DNA of 64,000 nucleotides, from contig NZ_QITQ01000005.1 of assembly GCF_003260265.1 (NCBI RefSeq), forward strand, positions 62,001 to 126,000, read 5' to 3'. The notes under the pieces were generated by a model, which had not been told where the DNA came from, made no database searches, and saw nothing but the letters and a program-made list of their open reading frames with translations. The stretch comes from Roseovarius amoyensis (GTDB taxonomy: Bacteria > Pseudomonadota > Alphaproteobacteria > Rhodobacterales > Rhodobacteraceae). The translations under genes and the position numbers were made by a program. Below, one piece after another: positions 26,230-35,468 of the stretch; the first letter of the stretch is position 1, and the number at the start of each line of letters is the position of its first letter.

Positions 26230-26931
26230 ATGCCCGCCAGCTATTTGTTTGACCCGCCCGCCGTTCCGGTCATTCCCGTCACGGGGGATGCGCGGCTTTT
26301 CCCGGTGCGCCGCATCTTTTGCGTCGGGCGCAACTATGCCGCCCATGCTGCCGAGATGGGCAACGAGGTCGACCGCGAGGCGCCGTTCTATTTCACCAAG
26401 TCGGCGCATGCGATTTGTCTGTCCGGCGCGGCGATCCCCTATCCGTCGGGCACGCAGGATTGCCATCACGAGATGGAGCTTGTCGTCGCGCTGGGGCAGG
26501 GCGGCGCCAGGGTGGACGAGGCGCAGGCGCTGGGGCTGGTTTTCGGCTATGCCTGCGGCATCGACCTGACCCGCCGTGACCTGCAGGCGGCGGCCAAGGA
26601 CAAGCGCCGCCCCTGGGACCTGGGCAAGGATTTCGACAACGCCGCCGTGATCGCGCCGATCACCCCCGCCGCCGCCCTGGGCAAAATCGGGGATCAGCGT
26701 ATATGGCTCGACCGTGACGGCGAGCGGGTGCAGGATGCGCGCCTGTCCGAGATGGTCTGGAACGTGGCCGAAATCATCGCCCACCTGTCGCGCTATTACC
26801 GGCTGGCCGCGGGCGATCTGATCTATACCGGCACCCCCGCCGGGGTGGGGCCGGTCGCGCCCGGCAGTGCGCTGGAGGGTGGCATCGACGGGCTGAAACC
26901 GGTGCGCCTGCGGATCGAGCCCGAGGGCTGA
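26230..26931 (+). CDS. Fumarylacetoacetate/fumarylpyruvate hydrolase family protein
   Basis: The 233-residue protein has the FAH fold signature: RIFCVGRNYAAHAAEMG, FYFTKSAHAI, the metal-binding HHEMELVVALG, GYACGIDLTRRDLQ and YTGTPAGVGPV. Its length and N-terminal YLFDPPAVPVIPV resemble fumarylpyruvate hydrolases of the gentisate route, but no other gentisate gene is present, so the substrate stays open. The ATG at 26230 follows AAAGGA. A TRAP transporter starts 135 nt downstream and could supply an organic acid to this hydrolase. Confidence 0.88.
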   Translation: MPASYLFDPPAVPVIPVTGDARLFPVRRIFCVGRNYAAHAAEMGNEVDREAPFYFTKSAHAICLSGAAIPYPSGTQDCHHEMELVVALGQGGARVDEAQALGLVFGYACGIDLTRRDLQAAAKDKRRPWDLGKDFDNAAVIAPITPAAALGKIGDQRIWLDRDGERVQDARLSEMVWNVAEIIAHLSRYYRLAAGDLIYTGTPAGVGPVAPGSALEGGIDGLKPVRLRIEPEG

Positions 26932-27066
26932 ATAACGGGCTTTCGTGGTGGCGCGGCGTCATTGCCGTTGCCAGGTGCCATGGGTGGGTGCGAAGATGCG
27001 CGAACGGAAAGCCCCGGAAAATGGGCTCCGTATGCGCCGGAAATCCGGATTGGGAGGATACGAACC

Positions 27067-28101
27067 ATGAAGATCGTCATGAAAGCAATGCAGGCGGCGC
27101 TGGCCGTCGCTGTGGCCGCGGGCCTGGGCACCGCCGCCCCGGCGCAGGAGGTGACACTGAAGATGCACCAGTTCCTGCCGCCGCAGGCCAGCGCCCCGAC
27201 CAAGGTGCTGATGCCCTGGGCCGAACGCATCGAAGCGGCCTCTGACGGGCGCATCAAGATCGACCACTACCCGGCCATGCAGCTGGGCGGCAAGCCGCCG
27301 GAACTGGCCAGCCAGGTGGTTGATGGCGTGGCCGACATCATCTGGACGGTGGCGGGCTATACCCCCGGCCGCTTTCCCCAGGCCGAGGTGTTCGAACTGC
27401 CCTTCATGATGACCAATGCCGAAGATACCTCGCGCGCGTTCTGGGAATACGCCGAGGCCAACATGATGGACAGCGATTTTGCCGACATGAAGATCCTCGG
27501 CGTCTGGGTGCACGGCCCCGGCCTGTTCCATTCCAGAAAGCCGATCGAACAGCTTTCCGATCTCAACGGGATGAAGGTGCGCGGCCCGACCCGGATCATC
27601 ACCGGGATGCTGGGCGAGTTGGGCGCGACGCCTGTGGGCATGCCGGTGCCGGCGCTGCCTGAATCGCTGTCCAAGGGCGTGATCGACGCGGCGGTGGTCC
27701 CTTGGGAGGTCACGCAGGCGCTGAAGATCGCCGAGCTGGTCGATTATCATACCGCCTTCGGCGATGAGGCGCTTTATACCACCGCCTTTATCTTTGCGAT
27801 GAACAAGCAGAAATTCGACAGTCTGCCGGACGATCTGAAGGCGGTCATCGACGCCAATTCCGGCGCCGACCTGTCGGCGCTGGCTGGCCGCATGATGGCC
27901 GAGGCTGATGGCCCCGCGCTCGAGATCGCGGTGGATCGCGGCAACACCATCTTTGATGTGCCGCCCGAACAGGTGGCCGAGTGGAAAGCCGCCGCTGCCA
28001 ATGTCGAGGCGAACTGGATCGCCGAGATGAACGAAAAGGGCTTTGACGGACAGGCGCTGGTCGATCAGGCCAGGGCGCTGATTGCAAAGCATAGCCAGTA
28101 A
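27067..28101 (+). CDS. TRAP transporter solute-binding protein (DctP family)
   Basis: The 344-residue periplasmic protein has a signal peptide (cleaved after APA, residue 26). The DctP fold then shows LKMHQFLPPQASAP, WAERIEAASDGRIKIDHYPA and GVADIIWTVAGYTPGRFPQA. Near residue 175, GMKVRGPT supplies the arginine that usually grips the ligand carboxylate. The ligand is probably an organic acid. GGGAGG precedes the ATG. It heads a complete TRAP operon followed by the small and large membrane subunits. Confidence 0.94.
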   Translation: MKIVMKAMQAALAVAVAAGLGTAAPAQEVTLKMHQFLPPQASAPTKVLMPWAERIEAASDGRIKIDHYPAMQLGGKPPELASQVVDGVADIIWTVAGYTPGRFPQAEVFELPFMMTNAEDTSRAFWEYAEANMMDSDFADMKILGVWVHGPGLFHSRKPIEQLSDLNGMKVRGPTRIITGMLGELGATPVGMPVPALPESLSKGVIDAAVVPWEVTQALKIAELVDYHTAFGDEALYTTAFIFAMNKQKFDSLPDDLKAVIDANSGADLSALAGRMMAEADGPALEIAVDRGNTIFDVPPEQVAEWKAAAANVEANWIAEMNEKGFDGQALVDQARALIAKHSQ

Positions 28102-28158
28102 ACGGCCCGTTTGCCCCGGCGCGCGCGGGCGTGCCAGGGCATCGGCAAGGCAGGGGGC

Positions 28159-28746
28159 ATGATGGGCAAGCTCTTTCTGGCGCTGGCGCGCGGCATGGCG
28201 GTGCTTGGCGGCATCGTGCTGGGCCTGCTGGTGCTGCTGACCTGCCTGTCGGTCGCCGGGCGGGTGCTGAACACCGCGCTGCATGGCGAGACGGCGCAAT
28301 CGCTGTTTCCGGGCCTTGCCGAACGGCTGCTGGACTGGGGCGTCGGACCGATCCTGGGCGATTTCGAACTGGTCGAGGCCGGCATGGCCTTTACCATCTT
28401 TGCCTTTCTGCCGCTGTGCCAGATCGCCGGGGCGCATGCCAGCGTCGACATTTTCACCGCCCGCCTGCCGGGGCGCGCGCGCCGGGCGCTTGAGGCGGTC
28501 ATCGAGTGGGTTTTTGCCGCGGTGCTGGTCCTGATTGCCTGGCAGCTGTGGCTGGGGCTGCTGGCCAAGATGCGTTATAATGAAACAACCTATCTGCTGC
28601 AGTTTCCCATCTGGTGGGCCTATGCGGCCAGCCTCTTCGCCGCGGTGGTGGCGGCACTGACGGGGGTCTGGGTGGCGCTGGCACGCCTTGTCGAAAGCGT
28701 CAGCGGGCGGGTCATCCTGCATAGCGATACGGGGCCGGAGGCGTGA
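28159..28746 (+). CDS. TRAP transporter small membrane subunit (DctQ family)
   Basis: The 195-residue protein has four transmembrane helices, with the DctQ-type segment LPLCQIAGAHASVDIFTARL between helices two and three. It pairs with DctM to form the sodium-driven permease. Two adjacent ATG codons (28159 and 28162) are possible starts. It overlaps the large-subunit gene by 4 nt. Confidence 0.88.
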   Translation: MMGKLFLALARGMAVLGGIVLGLLVLLTCLSVAGRVLNTALHGETAQSLFPGLAERLLDWGVGPILGDFELVEAGMAFTIFAFLPLCQIAGAHASVDIFTARLPGRARRALEAVIEWVFAAVLVLIAWQLWLGLLAKMRYNETTYLLQFPIWWAYAASLFAAVVAALTGVWVALARLVESVSGRVILHSDTGPEA

Positions 28747-30065
28747 GCGATCTTGCCATCGGCCTGGTCTCGTTCCCGGTTCTGCTGGGGCTCATCTTTC
28801 TGCGGGTGCCGATCGGGCTGGCGATGTTCGTGATGGCGCTGGGCGGGCTTTATGCCATCACCGACGGCACGGCCATGGCGCTGTCGCGGCTCAAGAACGA
28901 ACCCTTTTCGACCTTTTCCAGCTATTCCCTGTCGATCGTGCCGATGTTCCTGCTGATGGGCCATTTCGCCACGCTGGGGGGCATGTCGCAAGCGCTGTTC
29001 AAGGCGGCCGAGGCATGGCTGGGTCACCGCAAGGGCGGTGTCGCGATGGCGGCGGTGGGGGCCTGCGCGGGGTTCGGCGCGATCTGCGGATCGTCGCTGG
29101 CGACGGCGGCGACGATGGGGCAGGTTGCGCTGCCCGAGCTGCGCCGGCAGGGCTATGCGGGCGGCTTTTCCACCGCCACGCTGGCGGCAGGCGGGACGCT
29201 GGGCATCCTGATCCCGCCATCGGTGATCCTGGTCATCTATGCGATCCTGACCGAACAGAACATCGCCAAACTGTTCCTGTCGGCGGTGGTGCCGGGGGTG
29301 CTGGCTGCGGTCGGGTACATGATCACCATCGCCATCTATGTGCGACTCAACCCCGGCGCCGCACAACACCGAGAGGCCCTGCCGCTGCGCCTGCGGATGC
29401 GCGCGCTGGCCGATGTCTGGCCGGTGCTGCTGGTCTTTCTGCTGGTGGTGGGGGGCATCTACATGGGCTGGTTCACCCCGACCGAGGGCGCGGCGGTGGG
29501 CGCGTTCGGCACCGGGGTGATTGCGCTGCTGAACGGGGGGCTGACGCGGGTGCGGCTGATGCAGGCCTTTTACGCCACGGCTCGCAATTCGGCGATGATC
29601 TTTTTCATCGTGCTGGGCGCGGCGCTTTATAACGGGTTTCTCGCACTCAGCCAGGTCCCGCAGGAACTGTCGGCCTGGGTCGTAGGCCAAGGCATGTCGC
29701 CCTGGGCGGTGTTGGCCTGTATCCTGGCGCTGTACCTGGTTTTTGGCTGCCTGATGGACAGCCTTTCGATGATCCTGCTGACGATTCCGATCTTCTTTCC
29801 CATCATCTCGGTGCTTGATTTCGGGCTGACGGCCGAGGAAACGGCGATCTGGTTCGGCATCCTGGTGCTGATCGTGGTCGAGGTCGGGCTGATCACCCCG
29901 CCGGTGGGGATGAACCTGTTCGTCATCAATTCGATGGACCCCCAAACGCGGATACTGGATACCTACAAGGCGGTGTTGCCCTTTGTCATTTCGGATATCG
30001 TGCGGGTGATGATCCTGGTGGCGGCGCCGGGGATCACGCTGTTCCTGATGCGGCTGATGCACTGA
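28743..30065 (+). CDS. TRAP transporter large membrane subunit (DctM family)
   Basis: The 440-residue protein starts at GTG overlapping the DctQ stop. About twelve hydrophobic segments carry DctM signatures such as FLLMGHFATLGGMSQALFKA, CAGFGAICGSSLATAATMGQ, GGTLGILIPPSVILVIYAI and GLITPPVGMNLFVI. It is the ion-coupled translocation subunit. With the binding protein and DctQ just upstream it completes one TRAP system; no regulator gene is attached. Confidence 0.94.
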   Translation: MSDLAIGLVSFPVLLGLIFLRVPIGLAMFVMALGGLYAITDGTAMALSRLKNEPFSTFSSYSLSIVPMFLLMGHFATLGGMSQALFKAAEAWLGHRKGGVAMAAVGACAGFGAICGSSLATAATMGQVALPELRRQGYAGGFSTATLAAGGTLGILIPPSVILVIYAILTEQNIAKLFLSAVVPGVLAAVGYMITIAIYVRLNPGAAQHREALPLRLRMRALADVWPVLLVFLLVVGGIYMGWFTPTEGAAVGAFGTGVIALLNGGLTRVRLMQAFYATARNSAMIFFIVLGAALYNGFLALSQVPQELSAWVVGQGMSPWAVLACILALYLVFGCLMDSLSMILLTIPIFFPIISVLDFGLTAEETAIWFGILVLIVVEVGLITPPVGMNLFVINSMDPQTRILDTYKAVLPFVISDIVRVMILVAAPGITLFLMRLMH

Positions 30066-30089
30066 ACAGACGATTTGAGCTGGCGCAAC

Positions 30090-30143
30090 ATGCGCAACGC
30101 AATTATATGCGATATTTCGAATGTATTAATCGAGGGCGCCACG
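30090..30143 (+). promoter_or_regulatory. A/T-rich control region before the SLAC1-type gene
   Basis: The 78-nt gap after the TRAP operon is unusually A/T-rich, including CGCAATTATATGCG (CGCA/TGCG arms) and ATATTTCGAATGTATTAAT with a TTCGAA core. The dyads and -10-like hexamers suggest a promoter with an operator, but I cannot assign a regulator. Confidence 0.35.
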
Positions 30144-31115
30144 ATGACAACGATTGTAGAGACCCCGGCCAGTCGGCTGGCAATGTTCCCGGTCACGTTC
30201 TTTGCGGTGGTAATGGGGCTTGGCGGGCTGGCGCTGGCGCTGCACGCGGCGGCCGCGCCGCTGGGCCTTGGCCCGGCGCTGTCGGGAATCGCTTTCGCCG
30301 TGGCGGCGGTGGTTTTTGTGCTGATCTCGGTGATCTACCTGACCAAGGCGGTGCGCCACCCGGGTGCCGTAGCGGCGGAATGGCATCACCCCGTCAAGCT
30401 GGCGTTCTTTCCGGCGATCTCTATCTCGCTGCTGTTGCTGGCCACGTCGGCGCTGACCCACGCGCCGGGGCTGGCGCTGCCGCTGTGGCTGGCGGGCGCG
30501 GCGCTGCATGCGGTGCTGACCGTCACCGTCGTTTCGGGCTGGATCGGCACCCGCGCCTTTCAACACGGGCACCTGTCGCCGGCTTGGTTCATTCCGGCGG
30601 TGGGCAATGTCATCGTGCCGATCGCCGGCGTGCCGCTGGGGTTTGTCGAGCTCAGCTGGTATTTCATGGCGGTGGGGCTGGTGTTCTGGAGCGTGCTGTT
30701 GACGCTGGTCTTCAACCGGCTGGTGTTCCATGATCCCCTGCCCGGGCGGTTGCAGCCGACACTGGTGATCCTGATCGCGCCGCCGGCGGTGGCCTATCTG
30801 GCCTGGATGCGGCTGACGGCAGAGACCGGGCCGTTTGCGCTGATCCTGCTCAACAGCGCCTATTTCTTTGCTCTCGTGGTGGCGGTGCAGTTGCCGCGCA
30901 TCCTGCGTCTGCCCTTCGCCATGTCGTTCTGGGCGCTCAGCTTTCCCATTGCGGCAATCGCCATTGCCAGCTTTGCCCATGCCGGCAATACCGGCTCGGA
31001 CGTCCACCGCCTGATCGGGGCAGGGCTGCTCGCGGTGTTGGTCATCGTCATCGCCGGGCTGAGCATTCGCACGCTGCGGGCGGTGGCGCGCGGGGAAATC
31101 TGCCAGCCGGATTAG
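30144..31115 (+). CDS. SLAC1/TDT-family anion transporter
   Basis: The 323-residue protein has ten hydrophobic helices, the usual number for TehA/SLAC1-type channels. It starts near FPVTFFAVVMGLGGLALAL and has the family patterns HLSPAWFIPAVGNVIVP and GFVELSWYFMAVGL. Relatives pass chloride, malate, sulfite or tellurite-related anions; the substrate here is unknown. The ATG follows GAGGG after the A/T-rich leader. It stands alone between the TRAP operon and rpe. Confidence 0.85.
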   Translation: MTTIVETPASRLAMFPVTFFAVVMGLGGLALALHAAAAPLGLGPALSGIAFAVAAVVFVLISVIYLTKAVRHPGAVAAEWHHPVKLAFFPAISISLLLLATSALTHAPGLALPLWLAGAALHAVLTVTVVSGWIGTRAFQHGHLSPAWFIPAVGNVIVPIAGVPLGFVELSWYFMAVGLVFWSVLLTLVFNRLVFHDPLPGRLQPTLVILIAPPAVAYLAWMRLTAETGPFALILLNSAYFFALVVAVQLPRILRLPFAMSFWALSFPIAAIAIASFAHAGNTGSDVHRLIGAGLLAVLVIVIAGLSIRTLRAVARGEICQPD

Positions 31116-31220
31116 GCCGCCAGCCGCCGCGCCGCGCGCGCATGACAATGGCGGGCGGGGCTTGACCTCGGGCCGGGGGCGGCGCAAGTGCTGCGGCAGA
31201 CGCTGCCCGAGGAGACCGAC

Positions 31221-31910
31221 ATGACCGCCGACCGTTCGATCCTGATCGCCCCGTCCATCCTGTCCGCCGATTTTGCCGATTTCGGCCGCGAGATCCGCGC
31301 GATCGAGGACCAGGGCGCTGACTGGGTGCATGTCGACGTGATGGACAACCACTTCGTGCCCAACCTCACCTTTGGTCCCCAGGCGGTAAAGGCGTTCCGT
31401 CCGCATGTGAAAACCTTCATGGACGTGCATCTGATGATCTCGCCGGTCGATCCGTCCATCGAGTCCTATGCCGAGGCGGGCGCCGACATGATCACCGCCC
31501 ATGTCGAGGCCGAAAGCCATATCCACCGCACCGTGCAGGCGATCCGCGCCACCGGCTGCAAGGTGGGCATATCGCTCAACCCCGCCACGCCGCTGGATCA
31601 AGTCGAATACCTGCTGGATGACGTCGACATGGTGCTGCTGATGACGGTCAACCCCGGCTATGGCGGGCAGAAGTTCATCACCAGCGGTGTCGAAAAGACC
31701 CGCCGGCTGAAGCAGATGATCGGCGACAGGCCGGTACTGATCCAGGTCGATGGCGGTGTAACGACCGAGACCGCGCCGGCGGTGGTGGCTGCCGGGGCCG
31801 ATGTGCTGGTGGCCGGATCGGCCGTGTTCCGCGGCGGGTCGGTCGACAAGCCCGACGTTTATGGCGCCAACATCCGCGCCCTGCGCGAGGCGGCACAGGC
31901 GGCGATTTAG
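31221..31910 (+). CDS. rpe: Ribulose-phosphate 3-epimerase
   Basis: The 229-residue TIM-barrel enzyme interconverts ribulose 5-phosphate and xylulose 5-phosphate. Motifs are IAPSILSADFADFG, WVHVDVMDNHFVPNLTFGP with metal-binding His and Asp, MDVHLMISPV, LLMTVNPGYGGQKFI and VDGGVTTETAPAVVAAGAD. The ATG follows GAGGAGACCGAC. It is a single-gene unit here; no Calvin-cycle genes are nearby. Confidence 0.97.
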   Translation: MTADRSILIAPSILSADFADFGREIRAIEDQGADWVHVDVMDNHFVPNLTFGPQAVKAFRPHVKTFMDVHLMISPVDPSIESYAEAGADMITAHVEAESHIHRTVQAIRATGCKVGISLNPATPLDQVEYLLDDVDMVLLMTVNPGYGGQKFITSGVEKTRRLKQMIGDRPVLIQVDGGVTTETAPAVVAAGADVLVAGSAVFRGGSVDKPDVYGANIRALREAAQAAI

Positions 31911-31943
31911 GCTGTTCGTGGCTGGAGCCATGCCCGGAACCAA

Positions 31944-31996
31944 GCCGCGCGTTGCGCGGCGCCAGGCAGCGCCCGACCGCGCCCCGGGCGGGCGCT
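31944..31996. repeat. Intergenic double hairpin, copy 2
   Basis: Downstream of rpe are GCCGCGC-GTT-GCGCGGC (7-bp stem) and AGCGCCCG with CGGGCGCT around a 13-nt loop (8-bp stem). The layout and the second stem match the element at 18921-18969, while the first stem has changed on both arms and still pairs. The 269-bp gap around it holds no other recognisable feature apart from the ribosome site of the next gene. Confidence 0.5.
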
Positions 31997-32179
31997 TCTG
32001 CTGCGTCTGGTCACCGATCCAACCTGCGATGTGGCGGCGCCATAAAGTGACAGCCTCTTAGCGTTGTCAGCGCCCACCCGCGGACGGTCGCCGCCCGGCG
32101 CCGCGCCTTGCTTTCCCAAGCCGGCCTTTCGTTCCGGGCCTGACCGGTGCTACGGTGCCGCCAGGAAACGGAGCGAACC

Positions 32180-33463
32180 ATGACCACCGCGGACAGGCTG
32201 ACATCGGAAATCGAGGCGCGGCGCGATGACCTGGTGGCGCTGTGCCAGTCTCTGGTGCGCATCCCCACCGTCAACCCGCCGGGCCTGAACTACCGCGAAA
32301 TCTGCGACCTGCTGGACCAGCGGCTGAGCGGATCGGGCTTCCAGACGGAACTGATCCGCGCGACCGGCGCGCCCGGTGACAGCGACAGCCAGCCGCGCTG
32401 GAACATCGTCGCCCGGCGCGAGGGGCGCCATCCCGGCCCCTGCGTGCATTTCAATTCGCATATCGACGTGGTCGAGCCCGGCCACGGCTGGACCACCGAT
32501 CCATTTGGTGCGGAACTGCGCGACGGGCGCGTCTATGGCCGTGGCACCTGCGACATGAAGGGGGGGCTTGCCGCCAGCATCATCGCCGCCGAGGCCTTTA
32601 TCGCCGCCTGCCCCGATTTCGCTGGCGCGGTCGAGATTTCCGGCACGGCGGACGAGGAATCAGGCGGCTATGGCGGCGTTGCCTACCTGGCCGAACAGGG
32701 CCGGTTCAGCCCCGGGCGGGTGGATCATGTGATCATCCCCGAGCCGCTGAACAAGGATCGTATCTGCTTGGGCCATCGAGGCGTCTGGTGGGCCGAGATC
32801 GAGACAAAGGGCGAGATCGCCCACGGGTCCATGCCCTTTCTTGGCGACTGCGCGGTGCGCCACATGGGGGCCGTCATCGCCGAGATGGAGACGAGCCTTT
32901 TCCCCGCGCTGGCCGAAAAGCGCACGGACATGCCGGTGGTGCCCGAAGGCGCGCGCCAGTCGACCCTGAACATCAACTCGATCCACGGCGGCGCAGCCGA
33001 ACCGGAAGAGGGCTATACCGGCCTGCCCGCCCCTTGCGTGCCCGACCGCTGCCGCATGGTGATCGACCGCCGTTTCCTGATCGAAGAGGACATAGCCGAG
33101 GTGCAGGCCGAAATCCGCGCCGTGATGGAGCGGGTGCGCAAGGGCCGGTCAGGGCTGGATTATGAGATAACGGAGCTTTTCCGCGTCCTGCCCAGCATGA
33201 CAGATGCCGACGCCCCGGTGGTGACCGCCGTCGACCGCGCCATCGCACAGGTATTTGGCCGTCCGGCGACCCATGTCGTCAGCCCCGGCACCTATGATCA
33301 GAAACATATCGACCGGATTGGCAAGCTGAAGAACTGCATCGCCTACGGCCCCGGCATTCTGGATCTGGCGCACAAGCCCGACGAATATGTTGGGGTCGAG
33401 GACATGGTGCAGTCGGCCCGGGTGATGGCGCTGGCGCTGGCGGATCTGCTGGGCGCGGACTGA
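32180..33463 (+). CDS. M20-family metallohydrolase (ArgE/DapE type)
   Basis: The 427-residue protein matches the acetylornithine deacetylase/succinyl-diaminopimelate desuccinylase family. Zinc-site motifs are in order: HFNSHIDVVEPG, CDMKGGLAAS with the bridging Asp, ADEESGGYGG with the catalytic Glu pair, and a C-terminal His in GPGILDLAHKPDEYV. The dimerisation domain spans roughly residues 200-320. A GGAG precedes the ATG. It is not next to arginine or lysine genes, so a role in deacylating another N-acyl amino acid is possible. Confidence 0.87.
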   Translation: MTTADRLTSEIEARRDDLVALCQSLVRIPTVNPPGLNYREICDLLDQRLSGSGFQTELIRATGAPGDSDSQPRWNIVARREGRHPGPCVHFNSHIDVVEPGHGWTTDPFGAELRDGRVYGRGTCDMKGGLAASIIAAEAFIAACPDFAGAVEISGTADEESGGYGGVAYLAEQGRFSPGRVDHVIIPEPLNKDRICLGHRGVWWAEIETKGEIAHGSMPFLGDCAVRHMGAVIAEMETSLFPALAEKRTDMPVVPEGARQSTLNINSIHGGAAEPEEGYTGLPAPCVPDRCRMVIDRRFLIEEDIAEVQAEIRAVMERVRKGRSGLDYEITELFRVLPSMTDADAPVVTAVDRAIAQVFGRPATHVVSPGTYDQKHIDRIGKLKNCIAYGPGILDLAHKPDEYVGVEDMVQSARVMALALADLLGAD

Positions 33464-33467
33464 GCCT

Positions 33468-33482
33468 GCCCCGGCTCGGGGC
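33468..33482. terminator. Hairpin between convergent genes
   Basis: GCCCCG-GCT-CGGGGC forms a 6-bp all-G/C stem just after the M20 stop and before the convergent panC stop. There is no T-run, so if it ends transcription it would be weak or Rho-assisted. Confidence 0.4.
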
Positions 33483-33518
33483 GGGGCGTGAAACGGGTCC
33501 GACCTGGCGAAACAGCCC

Positions 33519-34364
33519 TCAGACGGCGATATTGTCGATCAGGCGAACCCCGGCCAGCCAAGCGGCCGCGAACAGCCGCGCGGGCCGTGTGGGCGTGTCG
33601 AGCTGCGACAGGTCGTCAGCCGCGCGCAGGTCCAGGTAATCAACGCCGGTAAATCCCGCACGTTCCAGCCGTGCGATGGCGGCGCGCTGCAATTCCTCGA
33701 ATGCCTGCCCCTTGGCCAGCCCCTCGGCAATGCCTTCCATCTCTTCGAACAGGCGCGGCGCGATGGTGCGGGCGCGATCCGACAACAGCAGGTTGCGCGA
33801 ACTCAGCGCCAGCCCGTCGATGTCGCGGATGGTGGGGCAGCCGTGGATGGTGATCGGCAGGTCGAGGTCGCGCGCCAGCCGGGTGACCACCTGCAACTGC
33901 TGAAAGTCCTTATCCCCGAAAAACGCGTCCGTCGCGCTGGTCTGGGTGAAAAGCTTGGTACAGACCGTCGCCACGCCGTCGAAATGGCCGGGGCGGTGGG
34001 CGCCCTCCATCACGTCGGTCAGCCCGCTGACCGAAACCGTGGTGGCAAAGCCGTCGGGATATATCTGTTCGGCCCCGGGGGCATAGAGCGCGTCGATCGA
34101 AAAGCGCGCCAGCTTGGCGGCGTCGTCCTCTTCCGTGCGGGGATAGCGGGCCAGGTCGTCGGGGTTGTTGAACTGCTTGGGGTTGACGAAGATCGTCACG
34201 ATAACCCGGTCGCAGCGCGCCTTGGCCGCCTCGACCAGCGACAGGTGGCCGTCATGCAGCGCGCCCATCGTGGGCACCACGCCGATGGTTTCGCCCTGTC
34301 GGTGCCAGCCGCGTGTCAGCGCGCGCAGGTCGGGCAGGGTGCGCAGGATCGGTGGCGGGGTCAT
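33519..34364 (-). CDS. panC: Pantoate--beta-alanine ligase
   Basis: The 281-residue enzyme joins pantoate and beta-alanine with ATP to make pantothenate. The HIGH-like motif [49 protein letters not shown] and the KMSKS-like LSSRN are all visible. It overlaps the panB stop by 4 nt, so the two act as one operon. No panD or panE is in the window. Confidence 0.97.
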   Translation of the reverse strand: MTPPPILRTLPDLRALTRGWHRQGETIGVVPTMGALHDGHLSLVEAAKARCDRVIVTIFVNPKQFNNPDDLARYPRTEEDDAAKLARFSIDALYAPGAEQIYPDGFATTVSVSGLTDVMEGAHRPGHFDGVATVCTKLFTQTSATDAFFGDKDFQQLQVVTRLARDLDLPITIHGCPTIRDIDGLALSSRNLLLSDRARTIAPRLFEEMEGIAEGLAKGQAFEELQRAAIARLERAGFTGVDYLDLRAADDLSQLDTPTRPARLFAAAWLAGVRLIDNIAV

Positions 34365-35191
34365 GACGCGGGGGCCTCGTCGGCGAAGACGTGTTCAGGC
34401 GCGGGAAAGCGGCGCGCGCGCACCTCCTCGGCATAGGCATGAATCGCGGCCTCGGCATCCTCGCCCAGCGTGGCGTAGCGCTTGACGAATTTCGGCTTGA
34501 AGGCGGTGAAGAGCCCCAGCATGTCGTCCACCACCAGAACCTGCCCGTCGCAGCCCGCGGATGCGCCGATGCCGATGGTGGGAATGCCGATGTCTGCAGT
34601 GATGCGGTCGGCCAGTGACGCCGGCACCTTTTCCAGCACCAGCGCAAAGGCGCCCGCATCGGCGAGCGCATGCGCGTCGGCCAAAAGTGCGTCACCGGCG
34701 GCGCCGCGACCTTGGACCTTGTAACCGCCCAGCGTGTTGATCGATTGCGGCGTCAGCCCGATATGGGCCATCACCGGCACGCCCCGGGCAGTGAGAAAGG
34801 CGATGGTTTCGGCCATATGCGCGCCGCCCTCCAGCTTGACCGCTGCCGCGCCGGTGGTGCGCATCAGGCGGGATGCGTTGCGGAATGCCTGTGCAGGACC
34901 TTCCTCGTAGCTGCCGAAGGGCATGTCGATGACCAGCATCGAGCGCGTCAACCCACGGGCGACGGCCTGTCCGTGCAGCTCCATCATTTCCATCGTGACG
35001 CCGAGGGTAGAGCTAAGCCCGTGCAGCACCATGCCCACACTGTCGCCCACCAGGACGAAATCGCAAATTCCGTCCATCAGCCGCGCCATTGGCGTCGTGT
35101 AGGCGGTCAGGCTGACGATGGGGGCGGCGGTTCCCTTCATCGCGCGGATATCGTCCGGCAGCGGGGCTGTCTTGCGGGTGGTGGCGCTCAT
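34361..35191 (-). CDS. panB: 3-methyl-2-oxobutanoate hydroxymethyltransferase
   Basis: The 276-residue enzyme makes ketopantoate from 2-oxoisovalerate and methylene-tetrahydrofolate. It has the family blocks [26 protein letters not shown] with the metal-binding Asp, [32 protein letters not shown] and [16 protein letters not shown]. It is upstream of and coupled to panC. It is divergent from the Dpp-type ABC operon across 277 nt. Confidence 0.96.
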   Translation of the reverse strand: MSATTRKTAPLPDDIRAMKGTAAPIVSLTAYTTPMARLMDGICDFVLVGDSVGMVLHGLSSTLGVTMEMMELHGQAVARGLTRSMLVIDMPFGSYEEGPAQAFRNASRLMRTTGAAAVKLEGGAHMAETIAFLTARGVPVMAHIGLTPQSINTLGGYKVQGRGAAGDALLADAHALADAGAFALVLEKVPASLADRITADIGIPTIGIGASAGCDGQVLVVDDMLGLFTAFKPKFVKRYATLGEDAEAAIHAYAEEVRARRFPAPEHVFADEAPAS

Positions 35192-35275
35192 GCGGGGTCT
35201 CGTATTGTTGCAATGCGGCGTTCCCTAGCAGGAGTGATGCCGAAAATCCACGTCTCTTTCTGCCCCCCGTTTCTG

Positions 35276-35291
35276 CCCCCGTTCGCGGGGG
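35276..35291. other. UUCG-loop hairpin in the panB/ABC divergent region
   Basis: CCCCCG-TTCG-CGGGGG gives a 6-bp stem with a UUCG-type loop. Just to its left, TTTCTGCCCCCCG and TTTCTGCCCCCG form a short direct repeat. It would lie in the 5' leader if panB transcription starts further right. Its function is not evident; nothing else is recognisable in the 277-nt gap apart from the AAGGAGGAG ribosome site of the ABC binding protein. Confidence 0.3.
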
Positions 35292-35468
35292 GAGGCGGAA
35301 TGCACAACCTGCGCGGTTTCCGGCGCGTCTCGCCCTTGCCGGGTGGGCGAAGGCATGAGGGTCGGTATTCGTGAAAGCATCCGGGAAAGGTTGAACGTTT
35401 GCCGGTTTACTGTGACACTCACCCGCGCAACGCAGGGATGCGCGACGCGCGCAAGGAGGAGAGCCGGG

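Noticed and set aside
26215-26931. Start of the FAH gene at ATG 26215
   Set aside because: The predicted transcription start is at about 26212, and AAAGGA is correctly spaced only for the ATG at 26230.
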